In this document: in pieces, positions 33,150-43,195 of the stretch
Layout of the letters: every line of letters starts with the position of its first letter
Numbering within the stretch: the first letter of the stretch is position 1
Source: Planctomycetota bacterium
Lineage (GTDB): Bacteria; Planctomycetota; UBA1135; UBA2386
DNA: 48,944 bases
Direction of reading: 5' to 3'
Assembly (NCBI GenBank): GCA_016713175.1
Contig: JADJPQ010000022.1
Coordinates: 1 to 48,944, forward strand
The notes under the pieces: model-generated
Database searches by the model: none
The model's input: the letters and a program-made list of their open reading frames with translations, nothing else
What the model was told of the DNA's origin: nothing
Position numbers and translations under genes: made by a program

Positions 33150-36100
33150 CTACTCATGCGTACCCCAACAGCGGATGCCACGAGCGACTGCAGGGCCGAC
33201 GACAGGAAGAGGCCACATCGCATCTCGGATTGTGCGCAACAGATCTCGGCGCTCGACCACCGCTTTGCCCAACGCCGACGCGACTGCCTTCGCATCTACT
33301 GCATCTCCGGCCACCGTAACCACCCTGCCGACGCCCGCGGCGAGCAGCGCCCGCGCTATTACCGAGTCCGAGCCGTCCCGGAGATCAACGGGCAGGATCA
33401 CGATCGCGACTTCTGCCAACGTAGTCCAGCTTGCCAGTGGCCCCAGTCCACCACCCGACCAATCCCCGACTTCCACCTGTCGCCATGCGACCGGCACGTT
33501 CACCGAAGTGTCTTGCGGCCGCACCCCGAGACCGATTGCGCGGCACGATTCCAAAGCGGGCGCCCAAGAACTCCTCGTCGCTGCGTCAAGGACAAACAAC
33601 CCGCCGCGGCTCGCGGGAGGTAACAGACCAAGGCGCTCCGCCAGGAGCCAGTCGAGCCGTGGAATGTCCGCAGCCTCGGAGAATGGCTCAGCGAATGCAC
33701 GAAGCTGATCACCGCCGGACCAGCGTGGTTGCGTCGTTCTCGCCACCCCGAGGACCAGACCCTTCAATGACGACCGATCACGCCGCCGACCAGCGACGAC
33801 ATCCAACCACGCAGTCGCCGACCACGTGCACACCACCTCATACGAGCGTCCCAGTGGGCTCACGGCGCCGCCGACCGCCACCAAGCATTCCTCCAGCGGC
33901 ACCCGAGCCAGTGCCATGGGCGCCGCCAGGACCAGGTGCGTCACCCCTCGATCAGGCCCTCCAGCCTCGCGGATCATCGGACCCAGAAGCAGCGACCCCA
34001 GCACACGTAGGCGTGCCGCGACCCGGGCGTTGCCTGCGGGAACCGCGTGCAATTCGGCAAGTTCGGAATCGACTTGGGCCGTTGCCGCGAGCGGCATCAG
34101 AGCCGTCCTGTCCCTGCTGACCACGAACCCGACCGTCCGCGCACGACCCGCAGCAAACACCAAGATCGCTTGGTCCGGTCGAAGCGCCTGACGCACCGCG
34201 GCAAGACTCGCCGTATGGGGCGCCGCCAGATTGGTTCGCACCGGCGCACTGGAACGGAAGTGGCGCTCATACTGCGGCACATCGCCATCCAGACGGAAGG
34301 ACCGCCGCTTCCTCTCGAAAACCGCCAGTTCGGCCCGCTCCAGCAGATCGGCGCGCGCCGCCTCGAAACGAGGTGACCAACCTCCGACGTGCGAACACGC
34401 CGCCCGCACTCCCGGTTCCGCAAACACCTCCATGACAGTCCAGGCCAAGGCAAGATCCTCTGGGCGGACCCGCTCCGCCATCCCGGCCAACAAGTCGATC
34501 GCCTCCTCGCCATGCCGAGCCATCATCCCCGAAAACAGCCACGGCTCGAACTCCGCGCCCGGCCGATCGAACCGGGAGTACATCGTCAAACAACGTTCTG
34601 CCGCAGTCGCCGCGCTTGCCAACCGTTGCAATCCCAACACCGGATCGTCCGCCGCGACACTCGCAAGATGCAACCAGGCCCGCATCGCCACGTCCGGCCG
34701 CACGAGATCCGACAGCTCTCGCTGCAGCTTCTGCGCAGCGTCGGCAGCCAGCGGTGAACGGACGCGCTGCAGGGCCTGCGAGTCCAGCAGCCGCCACCGG
34801 ACCTCGCCGGTCGGCACTTCCAGTTCTTCCACGCGGATCCGGCTCCTCAGCCCATCGACCAACTCATGCTCGCCGCAAGCCGCTGCGATCTCGGCGACCG
34901 ACAACAGACCCTCCGCTGAGAAGTCCCAGATCGCCGCGGGCGACAGCATCGCCAATGCCTGCTGGGGATGCCGTTCCACGAGGAGCCTGACGCGCAACAG
35001 GAGCACTGCTTCCTTGTCAGCCCCAGGCAGCCGCAGGGCTGAATCGAGCGACCGGTCTGCTTTGTCCGTCTCCCCTGCCATCGCCGCCGCCCGAGCCTGC
35101 GCCACCAGACTTACCAGCCGCGCTCGCGGCAAGACCGTTGCCCCCAGCCGCCGCAGATCCTCTTCGACACGGACCAGAGCTTCCTGGGGCCGGTGCAACG
35201 CGAGCAAACACCTCACCGCCTGCACTGCCATAGCGTGCTGGTCCCGCAACGTCACCACGTCGGGCACCGCCACCGCCTTCAGCGCTCCCTCCGCGCGCCC
35301 CAGGCGCAGCAGGATGTCGGCGCTGAGATCGGCCACCAACCCAGGGTCCGGCATGCCCTCCAGCGCCTTCAACGCAACCGCCAACCTCCCGCTCGCCGCA
35401 TCCAATGCCGCCTGCAGCAATCGCAACTCCGGCGCCAACGTGACCGGCGCATCAGACCGAAGTGATCGACCGGCCGAGCGGATCTGGCGCAGCGGCGGCC
35501 AGTCGCCGAGCACCCCCGCCAGTTCGCGCCGTGCCGACAGGTGCGCGTCACGCAACAGCCGCGCGATGTCCCGTGCAATCCGCACCGCCATTCGTTCCAG
35601 CCCGACCCGTTCGGGCGCCCCGACCTCGATGGTCAGCAGACGCAGTACGCCCCGCAGACGATCGAGCGCAGCCAGGTTTGCCGTCACTGCTGCGCGCAGG
35701 TCGCCCAACCCCGCCGCCGCACCACCGCTCGCCGAATGCACGGCCGCCGACAACAGTCCGGCCAAGGGATCGCTCTTCACCGCATCTGCGGTCGGCAGCG
35801 CCGGGTCCAGCACCCGAAGGGCCGCAACATGGTCGCCATGGATCACCAGCAATCGACCGCGCACCCAGGGCAACCAATCCTGGGAACCACCACCGGCGAT
35901 ACCCCGGGCAAGCCGGTCGAGGATCGTCGGAATGGACGCAGCGATCGCCTCGCCTGTCGCGGCTGGATCGGCGACTCCCACAATTCCGGTGAGACTGTCC
36001 TCCACAGATTCGATAGCCTGCACCGCATCCGTCGCTCGGCTGCGGATCTCTCCCAACGCCTGCTGTTGCACTGCGCGTCGTCGCTTGGTCGTTTCGGCGA

Positions 36101-37622
36101 CGGACTTCTTCTGCTCGGCCTGGAAGTTGGTCAAGGCCGCCTCTGCCTCCTTCGCCGCACGGTCGGCCTTCTTGGTCTGTTCCGTAAGCGCTACGTTGGC
36201 GGCATTGGCTTTCTCTGTTTCTTTCTCCAATCTCAGATTGCGCTCAGACAGGGCGCCCCCCTGAATATACAAAACAGTGCCTGAAGTCCCCATTGCGACA
36301 AACAACGCCAATAGACTTGCCGCCACACCGCGGTTTCGGCGCAGCCACAACGCTGTCTCGACATACCACCCGGTCCGATAGGCCCTGACGACACGGTTGT
36401 CGACATAGGCGCGCAAGTCCGCTGCAAGCGTCGGCATGTCCTGATAGCGGCTACCCGGATCGCGAGCCATCGCCTTGTCGCAGATTGCCGCGAGCTGAGG
36501 CGGCACCGTCTTGTCGAGACGGTGGATCGGCGTTGGCGGCCCGGCCTTCACTGCCTCGACCACGCGTTCCGAACTGATCGTTGAATCAGCGGCGACGTAC
36601 GGCGCCTGGCCAGTCAACAACTGATACAGCATCGCCCCGATCGCATAGACATCCGCGCGCTGATCGATCTCCGCGAAGCGCCCGGCAGCCTGTTCCGGCG
36701 GCATGAAGCTCGGAGTACCAATCGCCTTCCCATCGACTGTGAGAACGGCCTTCCCCGACTCACCACCCTCGCCACCGGCACCGCCGGTCGACCGTTCCTG
36801 AACACCGAGATCACATTGCTCCGCCTCGCCGACGATCTTCGCCAGCCCCCAATCCATCACATAGACTTCACCAAAGTCACCGACCATCACGTTGGACGGC
36901 TTCAGATCCCGATGCAGCACCCCCTTGCGGTGCGCGAACGCCATCGTATCGCACACCTTCAGGATCACTTCCAACGCCCGCGTCCGCGTCCAGCCATCGG
37001 CACCGGCCCGCGCCGCCGCAAACACCGCGTGCGCCGTGTGCCCGCGCACCAAGCGCATCGTGAAGAACGGCCGCCCGGACGCATCGACCCCCAGTTCGTG
37101 CACCGGCACCACACCGGGGTGATCGAGCTGACCCGTGATGTGCGCCTCGTGCAGAAACCGCTGCAGAGCCCCCGGACCACCCGGACCGTTGGCCACCGAT
37201 TCGCGCACCACCTTCATCGCCAGATCGCGATCCAGATCGGCGTCGTGGACGCGCAGCACCTCGCCCATGCCGCCGTGGCCGATCTTCCCTTCCTGCCGAT
37301 AGCGCGCCGCCGCACTCCCCTGCTTGCTCTGCAGCCGCGCCAGCGTCTCTTCCGCCGAACCCGCGCCGCGGACTGGCTGCGGCGTCGGCATCGGCGGCAG
37401 CACGGTGTCCGGTTGATCCGGCGTCACCGCGTCCCGAACCGCCTGTTGCACGTCTTGCAAGAACGACTCGTCAGCGCCGGTCGATTCGAGCATCGCCATC
37501 ACGGCGGCGACAACGTCGGGCTCGTTTGGCGCCGCGGCAGTCAAGATGGCAAGCCATTGCTCGCGCGGCTGGTCGACGGCGAGTGCGAACAGATCTTGCA
37601 GGCGCTGGAGCTCGGGGTTCAC
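33150..37622 (-). CDS. giant transmembrane Ser/Thr protein kinase with CHAT-like C-terminus
   Basis: About 1490 residues. A Hanks-type kinase domain (about 108-410) is intact: glycine loop IGHGGMGEVLRVHD, Lys in LAMKVV, catalytic loop VLHRDLKPSNVMV, DWG in place of DFG (VYVMDWGLAK), and GTPSFMPPEQAAG. A Gly/Ser-rich insertion lies in the activation segment. One transmembrane helix (about 432-455) is followed by a coiled coil and about 650 residues of helical TPR-like repeats. The last about 300 residues align with the CHAT caspase-like fold (VIARALLAAGVGRVVTVAGD), but the usual His and Cys motifs are not visible. I chose the GTG at 37622; a TTG at 37631 is possible. It follows the cyclase-repeat gene by 73 bp. 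Confidence 0.8.
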   Translation of the reverse strand: MNPELQRLQDLFALAVDQPREQWLAILTAAAPNEPDVVAAVMAMLESTGADESFLQDVQQAVRDAVTPDQPDTVLPPMPTPQPVRGAGSAEETLARLQSKQGSAAARYRQEGKIGHGGMGEVLRVHDADLDRDLAMKVVRESVANGPGGPGALQRFLHEAHITGQLDHPGVVPVHELGVDASGRPFFTMRLVRGHTAHAVFAAARAGADGWTRTRALEVILKVCDTMAFAHRKGVLHRDLKPSNVMVGDFGEVYVMDWGLAKIVGEAEQCDLGVQERSTGGAGGEGGESGKAVLTVDGKAIGTPSFMPPEQAAGRFAEIDQRADVYAIGAMLYQLLTGQAPYVAADSTISSERVVEAVKAGPPTPIHRLDKTVPPQLAAICDKAMARDPGSRYQDMPTLAADLRAYVDNRVVRAYRTGWYVETALWLRRNRGVAASLLALFVAMGTSGTVLYIQGGALSERNLRLEKETEKANAANVALTEQTKKADRAAKEAEAALTNFQAEQKKSVAETTKRRRAVQQQALGEIRSRATDAVQAIESVEDSLTGIVGVADPAATGEAIAASIPTILDRLARGIAGGGSQDWLPWVRGRLLVIHGDHVAALRVLDPALPTADAVKSDPLAGLLSAAVHSASGGAAAGLGDLRAAVTANLAALDRLRGVLRLLTIEVGAPERVGLERMAVRIARDIARLLRDAHLSARRELAGVLGDWPPLRQIRSAGRSLRSDAPVTLAPELRLLQAALDAASGRLAVALKALEGMPDPGLVADLSADILLRLGRAEGALKAVAVPDVVTLRDQHAMAVQAVRCLLALHRPQEALVRVEEDLRRLGATVLPRARLVSLVAQARAAAMAGETDKADRSLDSALRLPGADKEAVLLLRVRLLVERHPQQALAMLSPAAIWDFSAEGLLSVAEIAAACGEHELVDGLRSRIRVEELEVPTGEVRWRLLDSQALQRVRSPLAADAAQKLQRELSDLVRPDVAMRAWLHLASVAADDPVLGLQRLASAATAAERCLTMYSRFDRPGAEFEPWLFSGMMARHGEEAIDLLAGMAERVRPEDLALAWTVMEVFAEPGVRAACSHVGGWSPRFEAARADLLERAELAVFERKRRSFRLDGDVPQYERHFRSSAPVRTNLAAPHTASLAAVRQALRPDQAILVFAAGRARTVGFVVSRDRTALMPLAATAQVDSELAELHAVPAGNARVAARLRVLGSLLLGPMIREAGGPDRGVTHLVLAAPMALARVPLEECLVAVGGAVSPLGRSYEVVCTWSATAWLDVVAGRRRDRSSLKGLVLGVARTTQPRWSGGDQLRAFAEPFSEAADIPRLDWLLAERLGLLPPASRGGLFVLDAATRSSWAPALESCRAIGLGVRPQDTSVNVPVAWRQVEVGDWSGGGLGPLASWTTLAEVAIVILPVDLRDGSDSVIARALLAAGVGRVVTVAGDAVDAKAVASALGKAVVERRDLLRTIRDAMWPLPVVGPAVARGIRCWGTHE

Positions 37623-37695
37623 CACGGGCAATCAGGAACGTAGAGGCGACGGCTGAAAGTGCGGAGGGGGATTTCGACGAATCGCGGTTACCGCG

Positions 37696-39795
37696 TCACT
37701 TCGGGAGGACGTACCGGTACGGCGACTGCAGCGCCAACAAAGCCATCGCAGTCATGTAGACGCGGCCGCCGACGTCCGACCACGGATCCTCCGGCTTCCA
37801 CGAACCCGCCGAGTGACCGTCCTTGGCCTGATGCGGCACCAGGGCTTCGCGCAAGTGCCGACCCCAGCTCGACTCCCATGGCCCCCCCATCGACGACATC
37901 GCGGCGGCACCGTGGTACCAGTAGTACAGGTCGATGTACTTGTCCTGCCACATCGGCGGCAGGGCAAGCACGTAGTCCGCCGACGTCCGCGCGATCGGCG
38001 ATTTCGCTTGCCCGAGCAACGCCCGAATGGTGAGCGCTGCGGCCGTCGAAGCCCGTGAACACGCGTGCGGGAAGCCTTCTGCGCGGTGAGCAAGCCGCGA
38101 CGGCCCGGTCCAGCCCTTCGTCATGTACGCCGTCTCCCCGGTAGATGCCTCGGTGATGGCGTCGAGCCAACCGAGGATCTGCGTGAACGCGTGTGAGTCG
38201 ACCTTGATACCAATCTCGCGCGCCGCCACCAGCGCATTGACACACCACACCGTCACCGACACGTCGCTTTCGCCAAGTTTTTCGTATCGCCAACCCGCCG
38301 ACCGCTGCCGCGCCCCTTCGAGGAACCCGACCGCACGCTCCACAGCCGCCAAGTGCTCCGGATCACGCGTCATCCCAATGCTTTCACACAGCACCAGCGT
38401 CGCAATCGCATGACAGTAGAGCCGCTCCTGCATCCGCGGAGCGAAACTCCCATCGGGAGCCTGCTGTCCAAGCAGCCACTTGACCCCGCGCGCCACCACC
38501 TCCTTGTGGGGCCCAGTGACCGGCGTATTCCCCTCCGCCAGGAACGGCAGCAGCGCCAGCCCGGTGACCCCGACTGTCAAGTTCCACTGCGCCTCCCCAT
38601 CGCAGCAATCCGCTGCCGGACACCGTGTTTTCACACAATCATGCCGCCAGCTGCCATCCGGATCCTGATGCGCCGCCAGCCACGCCAATCCCGCCTGAAC
38701 CGACTGCTGCACCTCCGCCGGCACCATCGAACCACGCTTCTCCCGCCGCTCGAACAGCCGCGCTTTCGGCACCGTCCTGACCGCCGCGTCGCCCCGAACG
38801 TTCATCACATCCGCACGAACACCCGCCGCCTCGGCGGCCTTCGGCAACCACGGCGCCCGGATCCGCGCCACCAGCTCCGCGACCTCCGGCACCGCCGGCA
38901 GCTCCCCCTTCGGATCGACCTTCGCCAACCGTTCGTTGACCCGTGCGAGATCCGCATCCTTGGCGACCCGCTGCGCCAACCGATACAGGAACGCCGCGTG
39001 CTTCTGCATCGCGTCGTGGTCGGCTTTCGACACACCCGCCATCAGCGCCCGCTCCCACCATTGATCGGCGAACAATAGCCGCCGCAGCGGATCGGCAGCC
39101 TCACATTCCTGACGCCACAGCCTGGCCAAGTCGCGATCCTTGCGCGCCAACGCGTCCACGCCGACAGCGTCCTCGACATGCGCGCCCACCCATGCCGCTT
39201 CCTGCCGAAGGGCGGCGTGGAGGTCCCTCGAACCCACACACGAGGCGATGCGCTCCGGTGTTCGCTTCATGGCGCGGACACCGAGTCCGGCGTCACCCAC
39301 GACCACGCCATCCAGCGCCGCGAGGAAGAACAGCCGGGCCCGGTCCTGCGCCGGACACCGGGTTCCCTCCAAACGGTCGGCGCTCTCCAACCGCATCTGC
39401 CCCACTTCGATCATGAACTCGGCGCCGACGATGCCGACACAGCGATCCACCGCTGCCGCCATGCCGGCTTCTTCCACTGCAGCAATCGCCTCGAGCAGAG
39501 CGGCATATCGCGCCACCGAACCGACCGACCGTTCGGGACACGGAGTGCACAACCACAACATGATCCGCTCGGCATCCGCCGGCTGCAGCCCACCGGCGGG
39601 ACGCTGCAGCCGATCCGCGAAGTCCTTGCGCAACTGGGCGCGGGCCTCCTGGACGCGAGCAGCCGGCGGCACCGGTGCCAGCGGGACCGCTGCCGCCTGC
39701 TGCGACCCCAAGGGGATCGTCAGGATCGCGAGGGCCGCCAAGAAGGCCATCACGAGTGGCCGGAACCGGAGTAACGACGGGCGGGATGAACGCAT
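37696..39795 (-). CDS. secreted protein with squalene-cyclase/prenyltransferase repeats
   Basis: About 699 residues. The start at 39795 leads into a signal anchor (VMAFLAALAILTIPLGSQ); a start at 39750 is also possible. The N-terminal half is helical without known motifs. The C-terminal half (about 345-690) has alpha/alpha-barrel repeats of the terpene cyclase type: GLAWLAAHQDPDGSWRHDCV, GVKWLLGQQAPDGSFAPRMQ, AVGFLEGARQRSAGWRYEKL and SAGSWKPEDPWSDVGGRVYM. The DxDD acid motif of true squalene-hopene cyclase is not seen. Exported repeat proteins of this sort are frequent in planctomycetes. It precedes the kinase gene and may be part of the same signalling unit. Confidence 0.75.
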   Translation of the reverse strand: MRSSRPSLLRFRPLVMAFLAALAILTIPLGSQQAAAVPLAPVPPAARVQEARAQLRKDFADRLQRPAGGLQPADAERIMLWLCTPCPERSVGSVARYAALLEAIAAVEEAGMAAAVDRCVGIVGAEFMIEVGQMRLESADRLEGTRCPAQDRARLFFLAALDGVVVGDAGLGVRAMKRTPERIASCVGSRDLHAALRQEAAWVGAHVEDAVGVDALARKDRDLARLWRQECEAADPLRRLLFADQWWERALMAGVSKADHDAMQKHAAFLYRLAQRVAKDADLARVNERLAKVDPKGELPAVPEVAELVARIRAPWLPKAAEAAGVRADVMNVRGDAAVRTVPKARLFERREKRGSMVPAEVQQSVQAGLAWLAAHQDPDGSWRHDCVKTRCPAADCCDGEAQWNLTVGVTGLALLPFLAEGNTPVTGPHKEVVARGVKWLLGQQAPDGSFAPRMQERLYCHAIATLVLCESIGMTRDPEHLAAVERAVGFLEGARQRSAGWRYEKLGESDVSVTVWCVNALVAAREIGIKVDSHAFTQILGWLDAITEASTGETAYMTKGWTGPSRLAHRAEGFPHACSRASTAAALTIRALLGQAKSPIARTSADYVLALPPMWQDKYIDLYYWYHGAAAMSSMGGPWESSWGRHLREALVPHQAKDGHSAGSWKPEDPWSDVGGRVYMTAMALLALQSPYRYVLPK

Positions 39796-40158
39796 GGGAC
39801 GCCGGGACAACGAGGACCGCCCGCCGTGGCAACCTTCGTCGACGCCGCGGGCGAACACGCCGACGCCGATTCCGCGCCATCGATGCGGACTTCGCGCAGT
39901 GATTTCCACGGTCACTCCGGCGAAGTGCACCTCGAGGACTCCCGACGCCCGGGCCGGGAGCCCCACGAGGTCGGTCGTCGCCGGTCCAGCTGCGCAGTCA
40001 CTTGGCGCGGGAGTCGCGAGCCGCTCCTGTGTGCAGGGTCAGTCCGTGATGTCCCAATTTATGTCCGGAAAACAGCTTACGACTCCGACTGGAATCTCGA
40101 CTTCTCAGAAGTCGAGATTGCCTTGAATCTCGACTTCCTAGGAGTCGAGAATGACCCG
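39796..40158. other. divergent intergenic region before the DUF4143 ATPase gene
   Basis: These 363 bp separate the leftward cyclase-repeat gene from the rightward ATPase gene and must hold both promoters. The right end contains the tandem hairpins. In frame with the ATPase the hairpins would read LDFSEVEIALNLDFLGVEN, so a longer N-terminus is formally open, but the upstream part has no protein-like character. Confidence 0.45.
40093..40152 (+). promoter_or_regulatory. two tandem hairpins, the second covering a Shine-Dalgarno and start codon
   Basis: Hairpin 1 (40093-40119) has perfect 13-bp arms, AATCTCGACTTCT and its complement, around a single C. Hairpin 2 (40126-40152) starts with the same 11 bases and has nearly complete pairing with one bulge. 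Its right arm contains AGGAG (40140-40144), placed 6 bp before an ATG at 40151. That ATG opens a three-codon frame (Met-Thr-Arg) whose TGA overlaps the GTG start of the ATPase at 40159. This looks like RNA-level control of translation with coupling. Confidence 0.6.
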
Positions 40159-41505
40159 GTGACCGAACCGATCCCCAACCAGCGCCGATCGCGCCTCGTC
40201 ACCAAGACCGAAGAGGCACTGATCGCCCCGATCCCAACGGGCACCCGGCGATGGGTCCAAGGCCGCCACCACCTGCACGGCAAGGCAACCGCGGTCATCG
40301 GCATGCGCCGCGCCGGCAAGACGACGTTCCTGCACCAGGTGCGCCGCGACCTGCTGGCCAGCGGCGCCCGCCGCGAGCAGCTTCCCTACGTCAACTTCGA
40401 AGACGAACTGCTGGTCGGCATGCCGGCAACCAGTCTGGGCATCCTCGTCGAAGAGCACTTTCGTCGCTGCCCCGACCTGCGCGGCAAAGCCACCGTCACC
40501 TGGTGCTTCGACGAGATCCAGGTCGTTCCCGGCTGGGAACGGTTCGTCCGCCGGCTGCTCGACTCCGAGAACATCGACGTGTTCGTCAGCGGCTCATCTG
40601 CGGCCATGCTGTCGCGCGAGATCGCCACGGCGATGCGGGGCCGCGCTTGGGAGGTGGTCATCCATCCGTTCAGCTTCCGCGAGTTTCTGGCCCACCGAGG
40701 CGAGCCGGCGCCGGCGCCAGATGCGCTGCTCGATTCGGCCTCGCGCTCACGCCTCGAGCGCGCGTTCCAAGAGTACTTGACGACCGGCGGCTTTCCGGAA
40801 GCACAGGGACTCGAGCCCGCCTCGCGCTTCCAACTGCTGCGCGACTACGTCGACGTCGCGATGATGCGCGACGTCGTCGAACGCCACCGCGTCAGCAATG
40901 TCGTCGGCGTGCGCTGGCTGATGCGCCATCTGCTCGGCAACGCCGGCGGCACGTTCAGCGTCGAGAAGTTCTACCGGGCGCTGCGGTCCCAGGGCATCAG
41001 CATCGCGCGGCAGACGGTGCATGAACTCGTCGGCCACTTGCAGGACTGCTTCCTCGTGCGTGCGCTCTGGATGGAGACGGATTCGGAACGTCAGCGGATG
41101 GCAAACCCGCGCAAGGCGTATCCGATCGACCCCGGGTTGATCCCCGTGTTCGATCGCACCGGCCGCGCCAACGTCGGCCATGCACTCGAAACCGCGGTGC
41201 TGATCGAACTGGAGCGGCGGCGGTGCGAAGTGACCTACGTGCGTACGCCGGATGGTTTCGAAGTGGATTTCTTCGCCAAGCAGGCAACTGGCGAACTGGA
41301 ACTGATCCAGGTGTGCGCCGATGCGTCGGATCCGGTGGTCGCTGCCCGCGAACTGCGGGCACTGGCCGAGGCTGGCAAGGCCTACCCGGCCGCCGCCCGC
41401 CGCCTGTTGCTCGCGACCCGCGACGGTCTCCCGGCCGACGTGCCGGTGGGCATCCAGGCCGAGACGGTCTACGAGTGGGCCCTGAGGAGCGGCGAGCCGG
41501 CCTGA
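40159..41505 (+). CDS. AAA-type ATPase with C-terminal DUF4143 (AAA_14 family)
   Basis: 448 residues. Walker A is AVIGMRRAGKTTFLHQ (about 45-60), Walker B WCFDEIQVVPGWERFVRRLL (about 115), and a sensor-like VSGSSAAMLSREIATAMRGR follows with PFSFREFLA. The second half is DUF4143: EYLTTGGFPEAQGLE, DVVERHRVSNVVGVRWLMRH, then a PD-(D/E)xK-like end with VGHALETAVLIELERRRCEV and FEVDFFAK. The family is widespread in accessory regions and poorly understood; links to mobile DNA or defence have been suspected. The GTG start overlaps the stop of a three-codon mini-ORF within a hairpin leader. Confidence 0.85.
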   Translation: MTEPIPNQRRSRLVTKTEEALIAPIPTGTRRWVQGRHHLHGKATAVIGMRRAGKTTFLHQVRRDLLASGARREQLPYVNFEDELLVGMPATSLGILVEEHFRRCPDLRGKATVTWCFDEIQVVPGWERFVRRLLDSENIDVFVSGSSAAMLSREIATAMRGRAWEVVIHPFSFREFLAHRGEPAPAPDALLDSASRSRLERAFQEYLTTGGFPEAQGLEPASRFQLLRDYVDVAMMRDVVERHRVSNVVGVRWLMRHLLGNAGGTFSVEKFYRALRSQGISIARQTVHELVGHLQDCFLVRALWMETDSERQRMANPRKAYPIDPGLIPVFDRTGRANVGHALETAVLIELERRRCEVTYVRTPDGFEVDFFAKQATGELELIQVCADASDPVVAARELRALAEAGKAYPAAARRLLLATRDGLPADVPVGIQAETVYEWALRSGEPA

Positions 41506-41620
41506 AGCTCGACGAACCGGCGATCGATCCGGTGGCAAACGACAAGTCGGCCCGTCGGCCCCAAGAGCCGGCGGCGCCGCCGCAACTGGCCCCGCCTCGT
41601 GGCCTACGCCAACCGCTCCC

Positions 41621-43195
41621 TCACGGCAGAAACACGATGCCGCCGATGATCAACGGGTGCCGCTGTCCGTTTGCCTCGCGCGCCAGCACATCCAGGCCGA
41701 AGAAGCCCGTCGGGCCGCGGAAGGTCTGGTGGAACGGCGTCACGGCGGTGGCACTTGGCGACAGGATGAACTGCCCTTCCGGCGTCAGCTCGATCTGGCT
41801 GCCGGTGGTGGTGCCGACCTGCAACCCGCCGAGCGGGAACCACTGGAACGCACCGGCGATGTTCTGCGCAAAGGCCGCCGCGCCGCCACCGGAGTTGATG
41901 AACTGCACGATGTCCGGCCCGCGTTGATTGATCAGGGCCAGGTCCGCAACCGACAGCCCACCACCCACGTCGGCCGCACCGGTCGGCATGTAGATCGCAT
42001 CGAAATCGAGGAAATTGACGGTCGTGATCGCCGCGCCAGTCATGTGCGTGTGCGTGAACCCGAGTGGCGTCACGGCCGACAGCGCAATCGACGCATTCGC
42101 CACGCTGCCACCGAGCTGCAGCACCCGCGACGGCTGGGCCGAGATCGCCGAGTTCACCACGACGAACCGGATCACATCCTGGATCATCTGCCAGCCCTGC
42201 CCGCCCGGGTTCGGCCCGTGGTCTTCCGGATCCATGCCGGACAGGATCACCGGTCCGAAGCCACCGGTCGCGCCGAGCACCGTGATGCCGGCATCGGTGA
42301 AGCCACCGGGCACCGGAATCAAGCCGGTCTCCGAGCCGAGGAACGTCTGCGTGCCGACCCGGGCAACCGCCCGCAGGTTGTACTCCGGCACACCACGCGT
42401 CGGCAGGCCGGCAAACGCATACTCCCCATTGGCGCCGGAGGTCGACCGCTGCGGCAACCCGACGATCCGCACTTCGGCTCCGGCCACCCGCGTGCCATCC
42501 GCCATTTCGACGAAACCGATGACCGTGGTCAACGGATCGGTTGCGTCGGTGACCACGACTTCGGCCACTGCCGTGGCGCCACCGTTGGTCGCGGTGATGA
42601 AGGCCCGGCCGGGCCGGTCGGACGTCAGCACCCCGTTCTCGGTGACCGTAACCACTTCCGGATTGCTGGTCCGGTAGCTGGTCCACGCGGTCGCCGGGGT
42701 GACGTTCACCTGACTGCCATTGCCCAGCGTCGCCATCGTGCTGGCCAACGCCTGCTGCGCGACGCCGTTCAGGATCGATCGGCTGAGGGTCAGCCGCAAC
42801 GACACCGGCAACGGCGGTGGCACCGTGGTGATCGTGAACAAACCGTTGACGCCGGTGGTCTGCCCCTGCAGCACCTGGAACGGTTCACTGAACGCCCATC
42901 GGCGCTCACCCTGCACGAACCCGACGCCGACGATCCGCAGGAAGTCGTCACTGCGGAAGTCGGGCCGCGACCCAGGGCCGCCAGCACCGAACTGGTCGGG
43001 CGCCGAGACATTGAAGACCGAGAACGAGCCGTCGGCGCGCACCTGGGCGGTCTGCCCGGCCACACTGATCTGGAACGTCTCGTTGAGGCGCTGGCGCTGG
43101 GCGCGCAGGGCTCCCGGGAGAACACCGGCAAGGCAGACGGCGGCAGCCAACAGCAACCGCAAGCCGCACCGCTGACTCGAGGACCATGGGTTCAT
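41621..43195 (-). CDS. secreted Ig-like/carboxypeptidase-regulatory repeat protein
   Basis: 524 residues, last gene of a three-gene operon. The signal peptide (LLLAAAVCLAGVLPGALRAQ) is followed by beta-rich sequence. Residues about 150-215 fit a bacterial Ig-like (Big_2) domain (VNVTPATAWTSYRTSNPEVV then VLTSDRPGRAFITATNGG). Residues about 225-290 fit a carboxypeptidase-regulatory domain (VIGFVEMADGTRVAGAEVRI then GANGEYAFAGLP). The C-terminal 200 residues look like a Rossmann-like alpha/beta domain (FDAIYMPTGAADVG, LINQRGPDIVQFINSGGGAA). The ATG overlaps the preceding stop (ATGA). Confidence 0.65.
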   Translation of the reverse strand: MNPWSSSQRCGLRLLLAAAVCLAGVLPGALRAQRQRLNETFQISVAGQTAQVRADGSFSVFNVSAPDQFGAGGPGSRPDFRSDDFLRIVGVGFVQGERRWAFSEPFQVLQGQTTGVNGLFTITTVPPPLPVSLRLTLSRSILNGVAQQALASTMATLGNGSQVNVTPATAWTSYRTSNPEVVTVTENGVLTSDRPGRAFITATNGGATAVAEVVVTDATDPLTTVIGFVEMADGTRVAGAEVRIVGLPQRSTSGANGEYAFAGLPTRGVPEYNLRAVARVGTQTFLGSETGLIPVPGGFTDAGITVLGATGGFGPVILSGMDPEDHGPNPGGQGWQMIQDVIRFVVVNSAISAQPSRVLQLGGSVANASIALSAVTPLGFTHTHMTGAAITTVNFLDFDAIYMPTGAADVGGGLSVADLALINQRGPDIVQFINSGGGAAAFAQNIAGAFQWFPLGGLQVGTTTGSQIELTPEGQFILSPSATAVTPFHQTFRGPTGFFGLDVLAREANGQRHPLIIGGIVFLP

